DNA of 64,000 nucleotides, from positions 4,342,501 to 4,406,500 of the forward strand of contig CM032230.1 of NCBI GenBank assembly GCA_019009955.1, written 5' to 3'. A program made the position numbers and the translations under genes. The stretch is from Riptortus pedestris (Eukaryota; Arthropoda; Insecta; Hemiptera; Alydidae). Positions 1 through 11,577 of the stretch are shown piece after piece (position 1 is the stretch's first letter; every line of letters begins with the position of its first letter). The notes below the pieces were generated by a model. It was given only the letters and a program-made list of their open reading frames with translations. It did no database searches and was not told where the DNA came from.

Positions 1-59
1 TTTACATATCAAACGATTCCTGTCGAAATTGAAAACGTTTCCAGTTGAAATTGTCTGAA

Positions 60-81
60 AAATTTCTTATTTCCCTTAAAG

Positions 82-121
<40 letters not shown>

Positions 122-140
122 CTTTAAGGGAAATATGCCA
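60..140. repeat. Inverted repeat around a TA array
   Basis: A stretch reading TTTCCCTTAAAGATGTGTA runs into a TA array and is followed by its reverse complement, giving a hairpin with arms of roughly 25 bp plus the self-complementary TA core. The same TTTCCC...AAAGATGTG motif recurs at about 2510-2535, so this is an edge of the composite repeat that fills 1-5000. No gene is seen here. Confidence 0.8.
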
Positions 141-1992
141 ATAAATCCAGCGAAATAATTGAAAAACATTTTGATATCTTATAATATAAAAAAAGCACTT
201 CAAATTTCATGAAATTAGTACTTAAGTTCCAGGGGATAACTGTTTCAAGAATAATATTTAGGAATAAAATGGTTGAATTCAGAAAAGCCTTCTTCTATAC
301 TCTTCGAAATAAACTGCCATTATTTTGTCAGATAATGGAAGGCTATTCTACAAACCCACACCCCTGAACGGCACATTCCTACCTAGAATCCTGCCAATAT
401 CCTTGGGTTATTCGTTACTTTCCACGAGCATCCTTTCGGCGGAGAAAAAGTTGGGGAAACTTTCAGCGAGTGGCTTTGTCTTTCGAGAAAAGAGAGGGAA
501 AGTTATTACCTTTTGTAGGATTTTCTTAAGTGAAAATGGAATATATATGGTTGTTAACCTATTATGCAATAAAACAAAATTATATTTTCTTCGCAAGTAA
601 ACCTATTTGAACTTCAATTGGAGATTTTGTTATATATATCAAATATTTATGTATATATAAATATTTATCATAGATCGAGACAATTTCTATCGAACGACAT
701 TATTATTTTCATTCTACAAGCATGCAACAAATTACGCGTCTTGAGCTAAACGTATTACGCACTGATCCGATTACAGCAAATGACATGCCATTTTTTAATC
801 ACCACTACACTGTCGCCCGCTCACGCAGGGGCTTGTGACAAACTAAGCTGAATCTCTCCTCGTGAAGTTTAATTAAATATCTGGTAAAACACACAACACC
901 ACACGGGAACAATAAGTATGACTATACAACACAAACGGATAAATAAGGAAAAAACAAATTTTTTCAGCCAAAACACCTTAGCCTATCAATAAGCTGCCGA
1001 CAGGAAAACGTTTGAAATGTAAACGACAAATCACACTAAATCTGACCAGCATCAACACCGCCCAATAAGCAAAAACAAATTTCTGACCAATTGTACTCAT
1101 CGGAACATGACAAATATTAATTTGTGTACATGTTCCACGAGGAACTCAGCTTTACTATAAACTAGCTACATTTATTAAGATGTGTCTGAGGGATAATTGG
1201 TTGGGGATTAAATATCCAATCATTAAAATTTTAGTTAGGTTCCATGGGTCACCTTTAAGACGAGGGTCGGGGGGCCCCTCACCAAAGGGAAATATTTGCA
1301 TGTATCTCGTATAATAAAGGTCATCTTGAATAGAATATATTGATATTTAAGACTTCTCGCATATAATGTGGGTTATTATTTAATATAGTATTGATTATGT
1401 AACATTAGAGGATAGTGGGGGTCTGCTAAAGGCTGGTCTGAAACTGGATAAAATGCAACTCTTATCCTCGGCGCTCCTGATTATTCAACACTAGTGAGAA
1501 TAAATGTTATATAACAATAATTATCAGTACATACAATTTTTCAATAAGAGTGGTTCTTATACAAGTTTTTTTCGATGCGACGTTATAGTAACGATGGTGT
1601 ATATTGTCAAATTTACCAAATGTCTCCTTCTCTAACACCCCCCTCCCACTGGTCCGATTTCAGTCATTAACCAATTGTTCTTTCTTTTTAGTTCTTTCTT
1701 TTTACATATAAACGACTAATATTAACGTCGAGTTAGGTACACTCGATCAAACACATACTTTGCGACCGGCCGCCTAGAACGGAAACAGACAAATATATTG
1801 ATAGATCGATAGAAATGTATATGTATATGTATGTATATATATATACATACAGTTTTGAACGGACATCTCCTCTAACCTCCCCCCTCCCCCTAGTCTGATT
1901 TCAGCCATTAACGAACATGATCTGTCTTAATACAAAAACGACTAAATATCGTAACGATTAAACAATAACTGCGACCGCTCGAGTGACAACAG

Positions 1993-2051
<59 letters not shown>

Positions 2052-2445
2052 ATATATATTATTTATTTGTACTATATATGAGATATATATTGTTTTGAAC
2101 GAACATTAATTTCCGTCGTCTCCAGGGTAGGATCGATGGACATTTGAAGAAATATTTCGATAAATCGCTTCATGAGTACAGACCTCATTAGCTGATTTTC
2201 CTTATGGGAAATACACTAATACTATGGTTGAATACTCACCTTCAATGTGCGGATGTATTCGTTAAATTAGATTTCTAATTAGTTTATTGATTATTTGATG
2301 AGAACTGGGGGATCTTTAATTAAACCGATTGGATAGCTGAGAGAATTAGTCCAATAATCGTGGTGAAATCAATTCGGGAAATTCTTCCTTTGACCATGAA
2401 GGCCTGCAATCGGAGGCCGGGCCTTATCAGGCGGCCTACAACAAA
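120..2445 (-). repeat. Composite repeat block A, inverted part
   Basis: Read on the minus strand, this block matches 11815-13400. Positions 180-600 match 13390-12961 reversed (shared landmarks are the AAGTGCTT...TATATTAT edge, the piece with TTCGGCGGAGAAAAAG, and a TGCATAATAGG stretch), and 2100-2445 matches 12125-11815 reversed. The edge at 120-190 is repeated in inverse at 2446-2540, so the block is flanked by inverted repeats of about 90 bp. The open frame at 325-600 is just part of this repeat and has no recognisable domain. Confidence 0.75.
811..2216 (-). mobile_element. HINE-like element (Helentron-type), degenerate copy
   Basis: The hairpin end (CTCACGCAGGGG) lies at about 818 and the palindromic end (a degenerate GATTTTCCTTATGGGAAAT) at about 2195. 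Between them are all the family landmarks in minus orientation: TAACGGAGAT-type stretch, CCCTCCC(A)CTGGTCCGATTTCAG, a TTAACGAAC...GATC stretch, a TA array (1998-2050) and the CATCGATCC box. There is no coding capacity. The copy is longer than the 33019 reference because part of the internal region is repeated (two CTGGTCCGATTTC-type segments, near 1650 and 1900). Confidence 0.7.
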
Positions 2446-2639
2446 GTGCTTTTTTTATATTATAAAATATCAAAATGTTTTTCAATTATTTCGCTTGATT
2501 TATTAGGCAGATTTCTCCCCTTAAAAGATGTGTATATATAGATATATATATAAATATATATGTATATAAATTGTAGCGGAAACTACGTACATGTAGAGGT
2601 AATCACAACATAGTTTAAGGAATAAACGAAATAGATTAA

Positions 2640-3270
2640 AAGTAGCCGACCGAAAAAATGGACTATAGCTCGCTCTCGGCAAATATAACCCGTCTGGGAT
2701 CTTGATGTGTCTATATAGTTATCTTGGATGTCGCCGTCCGGCCGCCAAGTTAAAAAATGGACCCCACCAGGCCCACCCCAAGTTAGTTTGTTCTCAGCTC
2801 TTTTTAAGTGGGCAACGAGTGCCTTCAGTGCAGCTTTAGTGGAAAACAGTTCGTTTTTGTTTGCAGTACGGGAAAAGTGTTTTATGTGAGACCAGTCTTG
2901 AGCGGGTGATTCCTTAAAGAACAGTATATTGGCCTTCCCCCCTTTGGTTTTAAGTACAGAGCTTTGCATTGCCGATACCCTTGCGAAGATTCAGTGCAAG
3001 AGATGCCGTGTTATTGTGAACTTCAGTGATAGTCAGTAAGTTATTGGACCAAGCTATCAGTTCATACTGTGAGAAGAAGATAAGAAAATAATTGATACTG
3101 TGTGTACGTAGTAGTTAAGAAATAAATTACCAATTGTGTATTGGCTTGTTTTAAATAAATTGTGAAATGATAAAAAAATAGATAAAGCTTGGGTTTGTTC
3201 AACTTTTTGGCAATCCAAAAGAAACACTAATACACAACGTTTACTATTCTTATAATAAAAGTTATAAGAT
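2640..3270 (+). repeat. TCAGTG-rich, promoter-like repeat (copy 1)
   Basis: This is one of three copies (others at 13515-14085 and 34990-35430). It carries repeated TTCAGTGCAG and CTTCAGTGA motifs resembling the arthropod initiator (TCAGT), followed 300-400 bp later by AATAAATTG and AATAAA-type signals and a conserved AATCCAAAAGAA...AACAACGTT edge. An LTR (U3-R-U5) would look like this, but no clear TG...CA ends, primer-binding site or internal gag/pol were found. A non-coding repeat with a built-in promoter is an equally good reading. Confidence 0.5.
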
Positions 3271-3289
3271 ATGTATGCATATTTGCCTG

Positions 3290-3720
3290 TTATTGCTCCT
3301 AAGCTAATTTTTGTTTGATGTTTTATATTTATTTAATATTTTAAACCAAATCACGATATATAAGTTCTTGTGTGCATAAAACTAAAAGGTGAAGTTCGTT
3401 AATGGCTGAAATACAAAGCAGAGGATGGAAGGGTAACGATAAAAATCCCAAAATATTTCCGATAGTTTGAAGCAGAATAATCCGAAAACGTGTATTTGGT
3501 GCAAATCTTATTTGCGGATTTAATTTGTTTATAAATTAGTTGTTTTGTAAATGTATTCGGTGTATTGAATATTAACCGAAGATATAATTGTATTTTTTGA
3601 GTTTTCACCCAGCATTCACTCCTACTCACTCCTCATCGTCTTATTTTTCATAAGCTGTTATATCGACGTACTACTTTTATTCTAATCTTATAATACCAAA
3701 TGTAGTTTTCAACATTCAAA
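3290..3720 (+). mobile_element. HINE-like fragment within block A
   Basis: The segment contains degenerate family landmarks in plus orientation: GTTCGTTAATGGCTGAAAT, a bases-eroded GGAG/ATTTTCG zone, TTGAATATTAACCGA, and CACTCCTACTCA followed by AAGCTGTTATAT. Both ends are missing. The equivalent piece is at 14110-14500. Confidence 0.6.
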
Positions 3721-3829
3721 ATTCCAGGAGCAATGAAGATACATGGTGCATTTCGTTGTTGATAACGCCTTAAATTAAGATTTTATGTATGCATTAGGTG
3801 GTAAATCGTGAGCGTTTCGGTTAATTCAT

Positions 3830-4145
3830 CAACAGATTTCCTTTAAAGGAAAACATCAATTTAGGGCATTGCTTCAGGTTGGATCAAATGAACCAACTCT
3901 CAGCTACAGAACTTGTCCAATGCACTTTATTTCAATATTCCCTTTCACGTTTCCAGCTCTTCAGGTTAGGGCCCTGGTGCAAGAGGTGAAATATGTTTTG
4001 TTGAAATCAATGGAATTTTTCATTCAACGGATTCTTGTTGCAATTGGCACAACACCTCAGTTTACCTAGAGTGGCTAAATGCCTCTGGTCAGCCTTTGTA
4101 AACTCATTATGATAGAAATGAACTGAACCTAATGTGTTCATCTGA
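3830..4145 (+). other. Conserved 66-codon open frame on a Helitron-like repeat (copy 1)
   Basis: A frame without an ATG (it opens before 3860 and stops at 4067-4069) is shared with 14590-14832. Between the copies there is one 3-base, in-frame indel and several substitutions, and both remain open to the same stop. The conceptual product has no domain I recognise. It lies just inside a minus-strand Helitron-like 5' region (4146-4370), which is where captured gene fragments are often found. An old exon capture is possible; chance openness of a short frame is also possible. Confidence 0.35.
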
Positions 4146-4375
4146 GAGAATATTAACATAGCCTAAAGTCTAAGTTGGGTTAGTAGTAATATACATACCA
4201 AGTTTCATAAAATTCGGTTCAGCCGTTTATGCGTGAAAAGGTAACAAACAAATAAACAAACAAACAGACACCAAAGAAACAAAATGCTGTTATGTTGTCT
4301 ATGACATGTGAAACAAAAAGTTATCGTGAAATTTCGCGAAAAAAATCAATGTATGTAACGTTTTGAGAAATCGAA
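4146..4375 (-). mobile_element. Helitron-like 5' region
   Basis: In minus orientation this holds the conserved 5' block of the window's Helitron-like elements: a CATTGATTTTTTTCGCGAAA stretch, TTTCACATGTCATAGACA, a GTGTCTGTTTGTTTATTTG stretch, and AAACTTGGTATGTATATTAC. The expected GTAACCTCTGTC start is altered and no TA array follows. The matching copy is at 14900-15120. No 3' CTAG end was identified, so the element is truncated or its far end has diverged. Confidence 0.6.
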
Positions 4376-4639
4376 TTCTTTATTGTTTTGCATGCTTTGA
4401 CGTGAAAGCAGATGACAAAATTACTTCTTATCATCTTCCTCTCTTTCTGAGAGTATTTTTTCATTTATCTCTCTTTTCCTCTCAATTTAAATCTATAAAT
4501 ATTTAAAAAAGGAATCTTTTAAAGAAATTGAAAGAAAGTAGAAGGTCTCTATTTATTTATTTCAAAGCTGGCTGAGGTATTAATTTCTTCCCGAACTTTA
4601 TAACTAAAAAGGTTCTTAGAAGCGTCGCTTCCTTCCGTC

Positions 4640-4955
4640 GGGGGGGGGGTTTATAGGATTTTCGAAAATTCGAAATATCTCCGTTACTATACGTCGATCG
4701 AAAAATTGTATACAATCAATCTTATTGCAAATTACATTTACAATAAATATTGCTATATACATTTATTCACTATCTTGAATATTAACCGAGATATTTGATT
4801 TTTTATTAAATCTGGGTGGATAACGGATGAGTGAGTTTCCCACGAAAAGCTAGGTCGTCGTTTCCTTAACTGTTCGGCTCCCGTGAAATTTCTCTATTGT
4901 TAAACTTCACGTGGGTAATCTGCTTAGTTTACGCAGCCCATGCGTGACGGACTTT
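4640..4955 (+). mobile_element. HINE-like element, 5'-truncated, short-form subfamily
   Basis: The copy begins in the poly(G) tract (4641-4649) and runs through CGAAATATCTCCGTTACTAT, TTGAATATTAACCGAGATAT and a TTCGGCTCCCGTGAAATTTC module to TCTGCTTAGTTTACGCAGCC...GTGACGGAC and a T-run. The GTTCGGCTC module replaces the longer internal segment found in 33019-33974. The same module is in copies ending near 32955 and 41730 and in the one starting at 56762. Confidence 0.75.
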
Positions 4956-4959
4956 TTTT

Positions 4960-6300
4960 TTTCGTCAAATTGCTATGGTTATGTTTTACGGGTGAGGCAT
5001 GGAATGACTATTGACGAACTTATTATCGTTGATGAAATCACAAACAATTATGATTGTATCATGCTAGCATTTAATTTCATCTCATATCCAGTATGAGATA
5101 AAGTCGAAGTAATTCGACGTAATAATATGCTGGCTGTGTGGTTGAAATGAAAATAGAAAATTCCGTGGAAATGTACCAACCTTTCAGAACTACTACAGCC
5201 CATACAGAGAGACATAAGTAAACCGTCATTCCTACGATTAGTAGACAGCCATAATAAAGTGTATAGTGACAAAATGTATTTCCTAAATAAATAAATGTAC
5301 CAACATAGTGAAACATCCATGTGTCTCCTACAGACACATCATTTCAATAAAATTAAATTGCACACTAAAACATTACCTGAATAATTCAATTTTGGCTCCT
5401 GCTTAGGAATTAGAAGTTTTAAACCTAGCCCATGGTTTAAGAAATTTATAAAGTATATAGTATCGGACTGAAACACTTATTCCATGAATATGGTTTGAAA
5501 TACAAGAGAAAGAAATATACAAAGGCAGGGCCCCTCTTGAATAGAGCTGCTAGATTCAAACTCGGTGTTATCAACAGGGTTTCCAGTTAGCCTACAAGGA
5601 CACCTGTAGGACAAAACACTTGTACCAAACTTCGTTTACACAGCCAATAGATAACAGAGCTGAGAAAAAAATCTCTTGGATAGCTATTGTAGGTAGGGGA
5701 TTCCCTTTAAAAGACAATTCTGCTATTGATGTTAAGCTCTGGGCGCGATTTTCAATAAGTGTTTCGAAACGCCCATTGACCCTGCCACAATTCAAGTTAA
5801 ATTTATATTGTTGTCTGAGAATGGTCTAGATGTCGTATTTATATTTCATTGTTATCAAACTCCAATACTTGAGTCCGGCTATCACATTACTGTTCTACTA
5901 GTTCGAGCAGTGCAAGTTAAAATGCTGAATGCCCTTCCCCCGGCCAAAATACTAACAACTTAATACTTATTTTGTTCTTAGGCAATAGAGGAAACAAATA
6001 GCTCACTGAAACATGTAATTAGACGATATAAGACTGAAAATTCAAACATAAATAGTTCTATTATTATTAATAATAGACTATAAGGAGAATGAGTAAAATT
6101 ATGCAAAACAAACTACCAGATGAGAGAGGACTAAAACGTGAATATTTCCACGTTTGTAAAGCAAACTATGAAAATCTTCAGAATGCTAAGATAATATATT
6201 TAGAATGTTTGATATTTTAACCTTTTTATGTAAAACAAATGGTTAAGTTCATTAATAACCTTATTCAGGGAAGTATATGAGGTGGATTTGAGAAAAGTAT
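4960..6300. other. AT-rich sequence, no feature recognised
   Basis: The open frames of 60-90 codons here overlap on both strands and show no domain, membrane pattern or repeat that I recognise. I see no transposon end motif apart from the HINE end at its left border. Confidence 0.5.
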
Positions 6301-6304
6301 TATA

Positions 6305-6620
6305 CAGTCGTCCCGGCACGCAGGGGCTGAGTAAACTAAGCAGGTTTCCACTTGCAGCTGTAACTCACTATTGATCTAATCTCACCATGTATTATACATT
6401 TCTAATAAACATCTGATGTGTAGCAGTGTCCTTTTATTAAAGGCTAAAAACTTGTATAGAACAACAATTGTTATGGCATCCAATAGTTTAACAAATTTAA
6501 ATCCTATAACATATTTTTCTTCAATACAGCAAATAATGCGGAAATATTTTAATATTATTGAATCCCTCCCAGTTGTGATATCATGGTACCACCATATATT
6601 CCCACGTGCGATTTTCATAT
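6305..6620 (-). mobile_element. HINE-like element, second subfamily, degenerate
   Basis: This starts with a hairpin end (GGCACGCAGGGGCTGAGTAAACTAAGCAGG) in minus orientation, then diverges from the main family. The continuation (TCTAATCTCACC, AAAGGCTAAAAAC, AATAGTTTAACAA, AATCCCTCCC) resembles pieces at 15400-15720, 23943-24100 and 56270-56400, so it is a separate subfamily sharing the 3' terminus. The 105- and 107-codon frames on opposite strands here (6382-6733) have no recognisable domain. Confidence 0.5.
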
Positions 6621-6759
6621 ATATTATTGATGAAAGACCCCAGGCTAACTTAATTATTTTTCTTAATCGGTACAGAGAACGTAGTTCTGAATATGTATGC
6701 AGCAATGGAACGAACGCCTGCCAGCATTACTGAATTGCTTTCAAGAAATTTTGGAACAT

Positions 6760-7200
6760 TTCCAAACCAACTCTAAACGTCGGTTTTTTTTTTTTGATTA
6801 TTTGTTCCATTATTGCCAATATTTGCATTGTGAAACTTGTGAGCCGAATCAAGATGCGGGTGCTCCTATATAAATAAATAAAAAACAATTTACTGAAAAA
6901 TATTGAATTTTTATGAATATCTTAATACTCCACATGTGTAGGCACGATTCTCATCCTAACGAAAAATAAATTGGATATGTATTAAGTAGTTCATAAATTG
7001 TTGGAACATCTAATACCGTATGCTAACAAGTACGATGTATAAACACTTATACTCTGTATGTATAATTTATTCTCCCTTCGGGGGTCCAGAAGATAGAAAA
7101 CTGATTTTTGGAAAAACTGACGGATTTCAAGGACTACATTTAATCATTGAAATGGAAATGGGTCCTCAGGACTCGAGAATGAAAAATAAATCAAAGGAAA
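6760..7200. other. Unannotated AT-rich stretch
   Basis: Nothing coding or repetitive was recognised before the minisatellite that follows. It includes a short poly(T) run at 6784-6795. Confidence 0.5.
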
Positions 7201-7234
7201 TACCTTGGTGGACACCATACAAACCTATAAAGAA

Positions 7235-9425
7235 AACGCTTGGATGAAGGAAAAAGAGATGGCGGTACCCACTTCCGCTTCCTGTCCACTGGATGGGTTT
7301 GGACCACGAGTTGCTCGCAGTTCTAAAGGGAAGGATTTGTGGGAGAAGGAGAAGGAGAGGTGGAGACGGACCAATAGATATGGGCAAGAGTGGATGAAGG
7401 GAAAATGGGACAGGAGCAATGTGATGGAGGATGACATGCTCTTGGATGAAGGAATGAGATGGCGACCACTCCCGCTTCCTCGTCACTGGATTGGTGGACC
7501 ACGAGTGCAGTCTAAAAGGGAAGGATTGCTGAGAGAAGGAGAAGAAGAGGTGGAAGACGGACCAAGAAGATGGGCAGCAGAGTGGATGGATTCTAAAATG
7601 GAAGGATTGCTTGAAGTGAAGGAGAAGAATAGGTGGAGACAGAACCAATAGATCGGGCAGAGTGGATGAACGGAAATGACAGGAGCAAGGTGATGGAGAC
7701 TGACATTGCTTGGATGAAGGAATTGATGGCGACCACTTCCGCTTCCTCGCCTACCTCGATGGTGAACCCACTAGTACTGTCATAAAGGGAAAGGGACTCC
7801 TGAAAGAGAAGGGAGAAGAAGAGGTGGAAGACAGACCAAATAGATGGGCAGAGTTGGATGAAGAAATGACAAGGAGCAATGTGGTGGAGACTGACATGGC
7901 TTGGATGAAGGAAGAGATGGCGACCCACTTCCGCTTCCTCGTCTCTGGATGGTGAACCACTAGATACTGTCTAAAGGGAAGGACTTCCCTGAGAGACAGG
8001 AGAAGAAGAGGTAGGAAGACAGACCAATAGATGGGCACGAGTTGGATGAAGGAAATGACAGGAGCAATGTTGGTTGGTGACTGAAGCATGCTTGGATGAA
8101 GGAAGAGATGGGCGACCACTCCCGCTTCCTCGTCTCTGGATGGTGGACCACTAGTAACTATCTAAAGGGAAGGACTTCTGAGAGAAGGAGAAGAAGGGGT
8201 GGAAGACAGACCAATAGATGGGCAGAGTGGATGAAGGAAATGACAGGAGCAATGTGGTGGAGACTGACATGCTTGGATGAAGGAAGAGATGGCGACCACT
8301 TCCGCTTCCTCGTCTCTGGATGGTGAACCACTAGTACTGTCTAAAGGGAAGGACTCCTGAGAGAAGGAGAAGAAGGGGTGGAAGACAGACCAATAGATGG
8401 GCAGAGTGGATGAAGGAAATGACAGGAGCAATGTGATGGAGACTGACATGCTTGGATGAAGGAAGTGATGGCGACCACTTCCGCTTCCTCGTCTCTGGAT
8501 GGTGAACCACTAGTACTGTCTAAAGGGAAGGACTCCTGAGAGAAGGAGAAGAAGAGGTGGAAGACAGACCAATAGATGGGCAGAGTGGATGAAGGAAATG
8601 ACAGGAGCAATGTGGTGGAGACTGACATGCTTGGATGAAGGAAGAGATGGCGACCACTTCCGCTTCCTCGTCTCTGGATGGTGAACCACTAGTACTGTCT
8701 AAAGGGAAGGACTCATGAGAGAAGGATAAGAAGGGGTGGAAGACAGACCAATAGATAGGCAGAGTGGATGAAGGAAATGACAGGAGCAATGTGATGGAGA
8801 CTGACATGCTTGGATGAAGGAAAAGATGGCGCCCACTTCCGCTTCCTCGTCTATCGATTGTTTACAACTAGTACATTCTAAAGGTAAGGACTGCTGAGAG
8901 AAGGAGAGGAAGAGGTGGAAGACAGACCAATAGATGGGCAGAGTGGATGAAGGAAATGACAGGAGCAATGTGGTGGAGACTGACATGCTTGGATGAAGAG
9001 ATGGTGACCACTTCCGCTTCCTCGTCTCTCGATGGTGGACCACTAGTACAGTCTAAAGGGAAGGACTCCTGAGAGAAGGAGAAGAAGAGGTGGAAGACGG
9101 GCCAATAGATGGGCAGAGTGGATGATGGAAATGACAGGAGCAATGTGATGGAGACTGACATGCTTGGATGAATGAAGAGATGGTGACCACTTCCGCTTCC
9201 TCGTCTCTCGATGGTGTAGCACTAGTACAGTTTAAGGGGAAGGATCTGCTGAGAGAAGGAGACGAAGAGGTGGAAGACTGCCCAATAGATGGGCAGAGTG
9301 GATGAAGGAAATGACAGGAGCACTGTGGTGGAGACTGACATGCTTGGATGAAGGAAGAGCTGGCGACCACTTCCGCTTCCTCGTCTCTGGATGGTGAACC
9401 ACTAGTACTGTCTAAAGGGAAGGGC
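7235..9425. repeat. Minisatellite, 179-bp unit, about 12 copies
   Basis: The anchor TTGGATGAAGG recurs at 7709, 8092, 8272, 8451, 8630 and 8809. From about 8090 onward the spacing settles at 179 bp, and the leftmost units are longer and more diverged. 179 is not a multiple of three, so the open frames of about 95 codons on either strand stop once per unit and are not genes. On the plus strand one unit reads a run of arginines, then GRQTNRWAEW, then MTGAMWW. This loosely resembles the Arg/Trp-rich C-terminus of some non-LTR retrotransposon proteins, so the array may have grown from such a fragment. Confidence 0.9.
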
Positions 9426-9955
9426 CTAGATCTTTTATGTCATCATGTTCCTCAAGATTATTATAATAATGTTACCTATATAAGTGAAGGTGTAATTAAT
9501 TACATATTTAGCATTAGGAGTTTTGTTTATTTTTACTTTTATAAAATTTTAATTGATGGTATTCATTAAATTACCTTGTTCATTCGTTCAATTCATTTAT
9601 GTATGCTTTAACCTACTAGAAGAAACAGGTCTTTATATAAAACCAGCTGAATAACATAAGTGAATGAAAAACATTCATAAACTTTTATAGACATACACTG
9701 AATTTTTATATATAAACCTTTTCGGAAGTTCCAAAATTATCCAGAGCGTAGCGATAGAATTGGATTTTCTGATGCACTTTTTAAAATTCACGCCTCGAGA
9801 AGAATGTACTGAATATGAATTTTTAATTATGGAAGGTATGTTGGCGGTTTTTTTGACGGAGAATGTACTCTCTGCTAAACAGAAACAGTCACACCCACCT
9901 CACCTGCTTCTGGGGATGTCTGCTGCTAGTCTTCAAAAGTCTGAGTGTGTGTGGG
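9426..9955. other. Unique AT-rich stretch
   Basis: This sequence lies between the minisatellite and the GA tract. A frame at 9760-9960 runs into the GA repeat and has no recognised domain. Nothing else was identified. Confidence 0.45.
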
Positions 9956-9959
9956 AGAC

Positions 9960-10218
9960 GCAGAGAGTGTGTGAGAGAGAGAGAGAGAGAGAGAGGAGAG
10001 AGTGAGAAAGAGAGTGAGACCGAGAGTGAGAGTGGATGAGAGAGTGAGTGAGAGAGAGAGAGAGAGAGAGAAAGTGAGTGAGTGTGAGAGAGAGAGAGAC
10101 TGAGTGAAAGTTAGACAGAGAGTGAGAGAGAGAGTGTGAGAGAGAGACATAGAGAGTGAGAGTATGAGAGAGTGAGAGTGGAGAGAGAGAGAAGAGAGAG
10201 ACAGACAGTCAGCGAGAG

Positions 10219-10277
<59 letters not shown>
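9960..10277 (+). repeat. Impure GA microsatellite
   Basis: About 320 bp of GA with interspersed GT and GACA variants, ending in a pure GA run (10218-10275) directly beside the GATA tail of a retrotransposon. Serine/leucine-rich open frames on the minus strand are artefacts of the CT repeat. Confidence 0.95.
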
Positions 10278-10279
<2 letters not shown>

Positions 10280-11417
10280 ATAGATAGATAGATACTTTTA
10301 TTGTCATAGGACCAATGGTCCTCTCTTACAGACAATAGTCATGTATGTTTACTATAAACTGGTTACTACTACTATAAATTAACCTAAACTACTTATAAAT
10401 TAAATCAAAACTTATCCAAAAAACATAAAGATACTATATATATGTATAAAACTAATGTACAAAAAACTAAGAATATAAATAAAACTAATATACAAACATA
10501 AAACTAAAAATATAAATAAAACTAATATACAAATGTCATTATGGTGAACTATGGTACATGTTGGTCGTTATAAAATGATTAATGCAGGCCTTTCGGAATG
10601 ATGGTGATTCTTTTATTTCTTGAGGTAAAGCATTTAGCTCTATTGCCGCAACAGCAGAGAAAGATTGGCGAAATATGTTGGTTCTGCAGGCTGTCAGTTT
10701 GAAATTATTTTCCAATCTTTCACTATTCATAGGAATAAAACCCTCATAAAGATTTTTGGGCACTCCGAAAGGCAGGATTTTCTTTCAAAGGCATAGTATA
10801 TTTAACCGCCGATACACCTTAGACGTGAGCCATCCCAGAGCTTCATGTATGATGTTATGTGCTCATCTCTCTTAGCATTGAATATATATCTGATTGCTGA
10901 ATTAAATGCTGAATTTTTATGTCTTCAGTAGATGTAATATCTATATAAACGGAGTCGCAGTACCACATTATTGGCAAAATTAGGCTGGATACCAGTTTTA
11001 TCTTAATTTCTAATGGGAAACAGTTTTTATATTTTATTAAAGGATGTAATGATTTTCTTATTTTGTTAGCAACCGAAGCTGCTTGATCCTGCCATGAGAG
11101 ATTGCTGTTAAATATTACGCCAAGTATACTCATGTTTTCACTCTTTTCATTAACCTGCTCATTTATTGTTATTGAAAGTCTAGGCTGTTTAATTTTTTTT
11201 TTAATATTTTTGGGGTCCCAGGCTGTAGCCACTTGGTTTTTTTTGTGTTTAGTGTTAATGAATTTTTTGAGCACCAATCAGTAATCCTCTTTAAGTCCTC
11301 ATTTATTCTTATTAAAAGTTCTTTTGCATTTTCCGGAGCACCCGAAAGCCATATGCTAACGTCATCTGCGTATAAATGAATGTTGCTGTGTAGAACACAG
11401 GATGTTATATCATTTAT
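10278..11417 (-). pseudogene. Non-LTR retrotransposon, 3' part with reverse transcriptase YADD box
   Basis: Read on the minus strand this is the 3' half of a LINE-type ORF2. The catalytic YADD motif is encoded at 11361-11372 and is followed by SKNSLTLNTKKT. After a frame change near 11200 come a thumb-like LGVIFNSNLSWQDQA and an IKLVSSLILPIMWYCDSVY stretch, and then, in a third frame at 10539-10763, a typical C-terminal piece (IELNALPQEIKESPSF). The 3' end is ATAAAAGTATCTATCTATC, a simple-repeat tail as in CR1/L2/jockey-like elements. The 5' side is cut off by the second GA tract. Frame changes and 5' truncation make it dead; the clade is uncertain. Confidence 0.85.
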
Positions 11418-11419
11418 AC

Positions 11420-11472
<53 letters not shown>

Positions 11473-11519
11473 CAGAGACAGACAGAGAGAGAGAGAGAGA
11501 GAGAGAGACTGACAGAGAC

Positions 11520-11577
<58 letters not shown>

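Larger units (their letters stand above)
2446..5000 (+). repeat. Composite repeat block A, direct part
   Basis: This block matches 13362-15400 in the same orientation over almost its whole length. Shared pieces are the CGACCG...GCTCGCTCTCGGCAA stretch, the TCAGTG-rich stretch, the 66-codon frame near 3869, and a Helitron-like 5' end near 4140-4370. The divergence is mostly small indels, so these are old duplicates or independent copies of one composite element. Confidence 0.8.

Noticed and set aside
6382..6733. Overlapping 105- and 107-codon frames on opposite strands
   Set aside because: No domain or codon signal, and the segment overlaps a degenerate HINE-like piece.
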